Assembly (NCBI GenBank): GCA_022822575.1
Contig: JAJEBJ010000048.1
Coordinates: 1-8,213 of the forward strand
Source of the DNA: Alphaproteobacteria bacterium
GTDB lineage: Bacteria > Pseudomonadota > Alphaproteobacteria > SP197
Length of the DNA stretch: 8,213 bases
Direction: 5' to 3'
Shown here in pieces: positions 5,854-8,213 of this stretch (its first letter is position 1; each line of letters begins with the position of its first letter). The notes under the pieces were generated by a model, which did not search any database, was not told where the DNA came from, and saw only the letters and a program-made list of their open reading frames with translations. A program made the translations under genes and the position numbers.

Positions 5854-7197
5854 ATGACGCTTTCGTTCCACAACACGCTGTCTCGGCGCAAGGAGACTCT
5901 GGTTCCTGTCGAAGCGGGAAAGGCCGGACTCTACGTGTGCGGACCAACCGTCTATGACCTCATTCATCTCGGCAATGCCCGGCCGCTGGTGGTCTTCGAC
6001 GTTCTCTTCCGTCTGCTGCGCCACCACTTCGGTGAGGCTCACGTCACATACGTGCGCAACATCACGGACATCGACGACAAGATCAACGCTGCGGCCATGG
6101 AACGGGGCATCCGCATCAGGGACTTCACGGCCGACACCATTGTCGCCTTTCACCGCGATGTCCGCGCCCTTGGATGTCTTGAACCGTCGGTCGAACCCCG
6201 TGCCACGGATCACGTGGAGGAGATGATCACGCTCATCGGCCAACTCATCGCCAAGGGCCATGCGTACGAGGCCGAAGGCCATGTTCTCTTCGATGTGCCG
6301 TCCTGGCCCGCCTACGGCCGGCTCTCCGGCAACACGATGGAGGATATCATCGCCGGAGCCCGTTCCGATGTCGCCCCCTACAAGAGGAATGATGCCGACT
6401 TCGTGCTCTGGAAGCCGTCCTCCGGCGATCTTCCCGGATGGGAGAGCCCCTGGGGTTACGGGCGCCCAGGCTGGCACCTCGAGTGCTCGGCCATGAGCGC
6501 CTGCCATCTCGGGCTGGATTTCGACATTCACGGCGGCGGCAACGACCTTGTCTTTCCCCACCACGAGAACGAGATAGCCCAGACCTGCGCGGCGCATCCC
6601 GACGCCGGTTTTGCCCGGATCTGGATGCACAACGGCTTCGTGACCGTCGACGACGAGAAGATGGCCAAGTCGCTGGGAAACTTCCACACCGTGCGCGACC
6701 TTCTGAAGGACTGGCCCGGCGAAGTCCTGCGCCTGGCACTTCTCGGCACCCACTACCGCAAGCCCCTCGACTTCGGTTTCGATCTCCTCAAACAGGCCGG
6801 ATCCCAGGTCACGCGCTTCTACCGTGTCCTCCAGGAGGCAGGGGATCCCCCGGCCGCATCCCCTCCCGACGAGGTGATCGAGGCACTCGGCGATGATCTC
6901 AACACGCCGCGGGCGCTTGCCGTGATGCATGATCTCGAGAGTCGGGCCCGCAAGGGTGAAAGGGGGGCCGGTGGCGCGTTGCGTGGGGCAGGGGGCCTTC
7001 TGGGCATTCTCCAGGAGCCGGCCGACTCCTGGTTCCAGGGGACGGTGGATGATGCCGTCACCGAGGCGATTGCCAGGCGCGACGAGGCCCGTGCCAGAAG
7101 GGACTTCGCCGTGGCGGATCGCATCCGCGACGAACTCAGGGACGAAGGAATCGAACTCATGGACGGACCCGGGGGAACGACCTGGAGGCGGATCTGA
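5854..7197 (+). CDS. cysS: Cysteinyl-tRNA synthetase
   Basis: Attaches cysteine to tRNA-Cys in the cytoplasm, using ATP. The 447-residue protein is a complete class I synthetase, slightly shorter than the 461 residues of E. coli CysS. The family opening YVCGPTVYDLIHLGNAR contains the HIGH-type ATP motif as HLGN (38-41). The other ATP loop is KMAKSLGN at 269-276, a KMSKS variant with Ala at the third position. The zinc ligands that give cysteine specificity match Cys29, Cys211 (WHLECSAM), His236 and Glu240 (FPHHENEIAQ). YVRNITDIDDKI and FDIHGGGNDLVFPHH are also characteristic. The C-terminal helical region (DDLNTPRA, ARARRDFAVADRIRDEL, GTTWRR) is intact. The TGA shares one base with the ATG of the citramalate synthase gene, so the two are very likely co-translated. 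A 114-base gap with a stem-loop precedes the gene. Confidence 0.97.
   Translation: MTLSFHNTLSRRKETLVPVEAGKAGLYVCGPTVYDLIHLGNARPLVVFDVLFRLLRHHFGEAHVTYVRNITDIDDKINAAAMERGIRIRDFTADTIVAFHRDVRALGCLEPSVEPRATDHVEEMITLIGQLIAKGHAYEAEGHVLFDVPSWPAYGRLSGNTMEDIIAGARSDVAPYKRNDADFVLWKPSSGDLPGWESPWGYGRPGWHLECSAMSACHLGLDFDIHGGGNDLVFPHHENEIAQTCAAHPDAGFARIWMHNGFVTVDDEKMAKSLGNFHTVRDLLKDWPGEVLRLALLGTHYRKPLDFGFDLLKQAGSQVTRFYRVLQEAGDPPAASPPDEVIEALGDDLNTPRALAVMHDLESRARKGERGAGGALRGAGGLLGILQEPADSWFQGTVDDAVTEAIARRDEARARRDFAVADRIRDELRDEGIELMDGPGGTTWRRI
7184..7188 (+). promoter_or_regulatory. Strong ribosome binding site for cimA inside cysS
   Basis: GGAGG lies 8 bases before the ATG at 7197, within the last codons of cysS. 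It is the clearest Shine-Dalgarno sequence in the window and fixes the 7197 start. Confidence 0.75.
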
Positions 7198-8213
7198 TGG
7201 GAGAGCGTGTTTACCTGTTCGACACCACCCTGCGGGACGGCGCCCAGACTCATGGCGTGTCGTTTTCCCTTGCCGACAAGATCCAGGTCTCCGAGGCCCT
7301 CGATCGCCTGGGCGTCGACTATGTCGAGGGCGGATTTCCGGGAGCAAATCCCGTGGACGACGCCTTCTTCGCCTCGCCGCCGTCATTCTCCCGGGCGCGC
7401 TTTACCGCCTTTGGCATGACGCGCCGCGCCGGGCGCAGCGCCGCCAACGATCCGGGTCTCAGCGGTGTCATGGCCCCCGGAACGCCCGCTGTCTGCCTTG
7501 TCGGCAAGGCCTGGGATTTCCACGTTGATCTGGCCCTAGGGATCACCAGGGACGAGAACATCGCCATGATCGCCGATTCCATGGCGCACATCTCGGCCAG
7601 TGGCGCCGAGGCCCTGTTCGATGCGGAGCACTTCTTCGACGGTTACAAGGCCGACAGCGGCTTTGCGCTCGCCTGCATCGAGGTGGCCCTCGAGGCGGGA
7701 GCGCGATGGGCGGTGCTGTGTGACACCAACGGCGGGACCCTTCCGGGGGAGGTGGGAGAGATCGTCGGCGCCGTTTCGGCGCGCCTGGGCGGCGAGCGCC
7801 TGGGAATCCACGCCCACGATGACACCGGAAACGCCGTTGCCAACTCCCTGGTGGCTGTGGAGGCAGGAGTCCGCCAGGTGCAGGGGACGCTCAATGGCCT
7901 GGGAGAGCGCTGCGGCAACGCCAACCTGGTGTCGGTCATTCCGACGCTTCGGCTCAAGACCGACTTCGAGACCGGGGTTGGCGATGACGATCTGAAGCAG
8001 CTGACGCGAGTTTCCCGCATGCTCGACGAGATGCTCAACAATCCGTCCGATCACCACGCGCCCTATGTCGGCAATGCTGCCTTTGCCCACAAGGGCGGCC
8101 TGCATGTCTCGGCGGTGATGAAGGATCCGAGGACCTATGAACACGTGCCGCCTGCACGCGTCGGCAACCGCCGTCATATCGTGGTCTCCGGGCAGTCGGG
8201 ACGATCCAACATC
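7197..8213 (+). CDS. cimA: (R)-citramalate synthase, 3' end missing
   Basis: Condenses pyruvate with acetyl-CoA to (R)-citramalate, the first step of a threonine-independent route to 2-oxobutyrate and isoleucine. The 339 visible codons have no stop and run off the window; family members are about 520-540 residues, so the rest of the linker and the C-terminal regulatory domain are missing. The HMGL-like TIM barrel opens with LFDTTLRDGAQ (metal ligand Asp9, catalytic Arg13-Asp14), followed by VDYVEGGFPGANP, LFDAEHFFDGYKAD, LCDTNGGTLP, HAHDDTGNAVAN with metal ligands His205 and His207, and the signature NGLGERCGNAN (233-243). HKGGLHVSAV and VGNRRHIVVSGQSGRSN near the end of the window follow the pattern of the citramalate synthase group rather than classical LeuA. 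2-isopropylmalate or homocitrate synthase activity is the main alternative and is less likely from these motifs. The one-base overlap with cysS and a strong ribosome site indicate an operon. Confidence 0.92.
   Translation, partial: MGERVYLFDTTLRDGAQTHGVSFSLADKIQVSEALDRLGVDYVEGGFPGANPVDDAFFASPPSFSRARFTAFGMTRRAGRSAANDPGLSGVMAPGTPAVCLVGKAWDFHVDLALGITRDENIAMIADSMAHISASGAEALFDAEHFFDGYKADSGFALACIEVALEAGARWAVLCDTNGGTLPGEVGEIVGAVSARLGGERLGIHAHDDTGNAVANSLVAVEAGVRQVQGTLNGLGERCGNANLVSVIPTLRLKTDFETGVGDDDLKQLTRVSRMLDEMLNNPSDHHAPYVGNAAFAHKGGLHVSAVMKDPRTYEHVPPARVGNRRHIVVSGQSGRSNI

Noticed and set aside
5749..7386. 545-codon open frame on the - strand
   Set aside because: It is antisense to cysS and the start of cimA and has no family resemblance; the same GC-driven shadow effect explains it.
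1..8213. CRISPR arrays, insertion sequences, phage genes, tRNA or rRNA genes, defence systems
   Set aside because: None was seen on either strand. The only tandem repeat is the coding array at 1-270, and all well-supported genes are housekeeping or envelope genes.

Overview
The window looks like chromosomal DNA of a high-GC proteobacterium, most likely an alphaproteobacterium of the Rhodospirillales type. The evidence is indirect: GC-rich third codon positions, a plant/mycobacterial-type (class II) DAHP synthase, a long glutamine-dependent NAD synthetase, cysS directly followed by a citramalate synthase, and very long antisense shadow reading frames typical of such genomes. No 16S rRNA or other taxonomic marker is present, so this placement is an inference. 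All convincing genes lie on the + strand.

Layout. (1) 1-1243: the 3' part of a very acidic protein, with 90-bp/30-residue tandem repeats, two Ig-like beta modules and a C-terminal LysM domain; its start lies before the window. (2) 1258-1440: a possible 60-codon gene of unknown function. (3) 1491-2870: class II DAHP synthase, the first step of aromatic amino acid synthesis. (4) 2922-4091: a nicotinate phosphoribosyltransferase-family protein, overlapping by 8 bases (5) 4084-5739: glutamine-dependent NAD+ synthetase. (6) 5854-7197: cysteinyl-tRNA synthetase, overlapping by 1 base (7) 7197-8213: citramalate synthase, which runs off the window end.

Genes 4 and 5 form an NAD salvage pair: nicotinate to NaMN at one end and NaAD to NAD+ at the other, with the adenylyltransferase step (NadD) not in the window. 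Genes 3 and 7 are pathway-entry enzymes for aromatic amino acids and for isoleucine (pyruvate/acetyl-CoA route). CysS is a housekeeping enzyme. The spacing suggests one or two co-directional transcription units, with breaks possible at 1441-1490 and 5740-5853.

The content is mostly ordinary housekeeping metabolism, and no defence system, mobile element, CRISPR array or RNA gene was seen. The parts most worth a second look are the acidic repeat/Ig/LysM protein and two stem-loops, at 1460-1479 and 5813-5839. Each stem-loop ends one or two bases before the Shine-Dalgarno sequence of the next gene (DAHP synthase and cysS), which could affect translation of these mRNAs.
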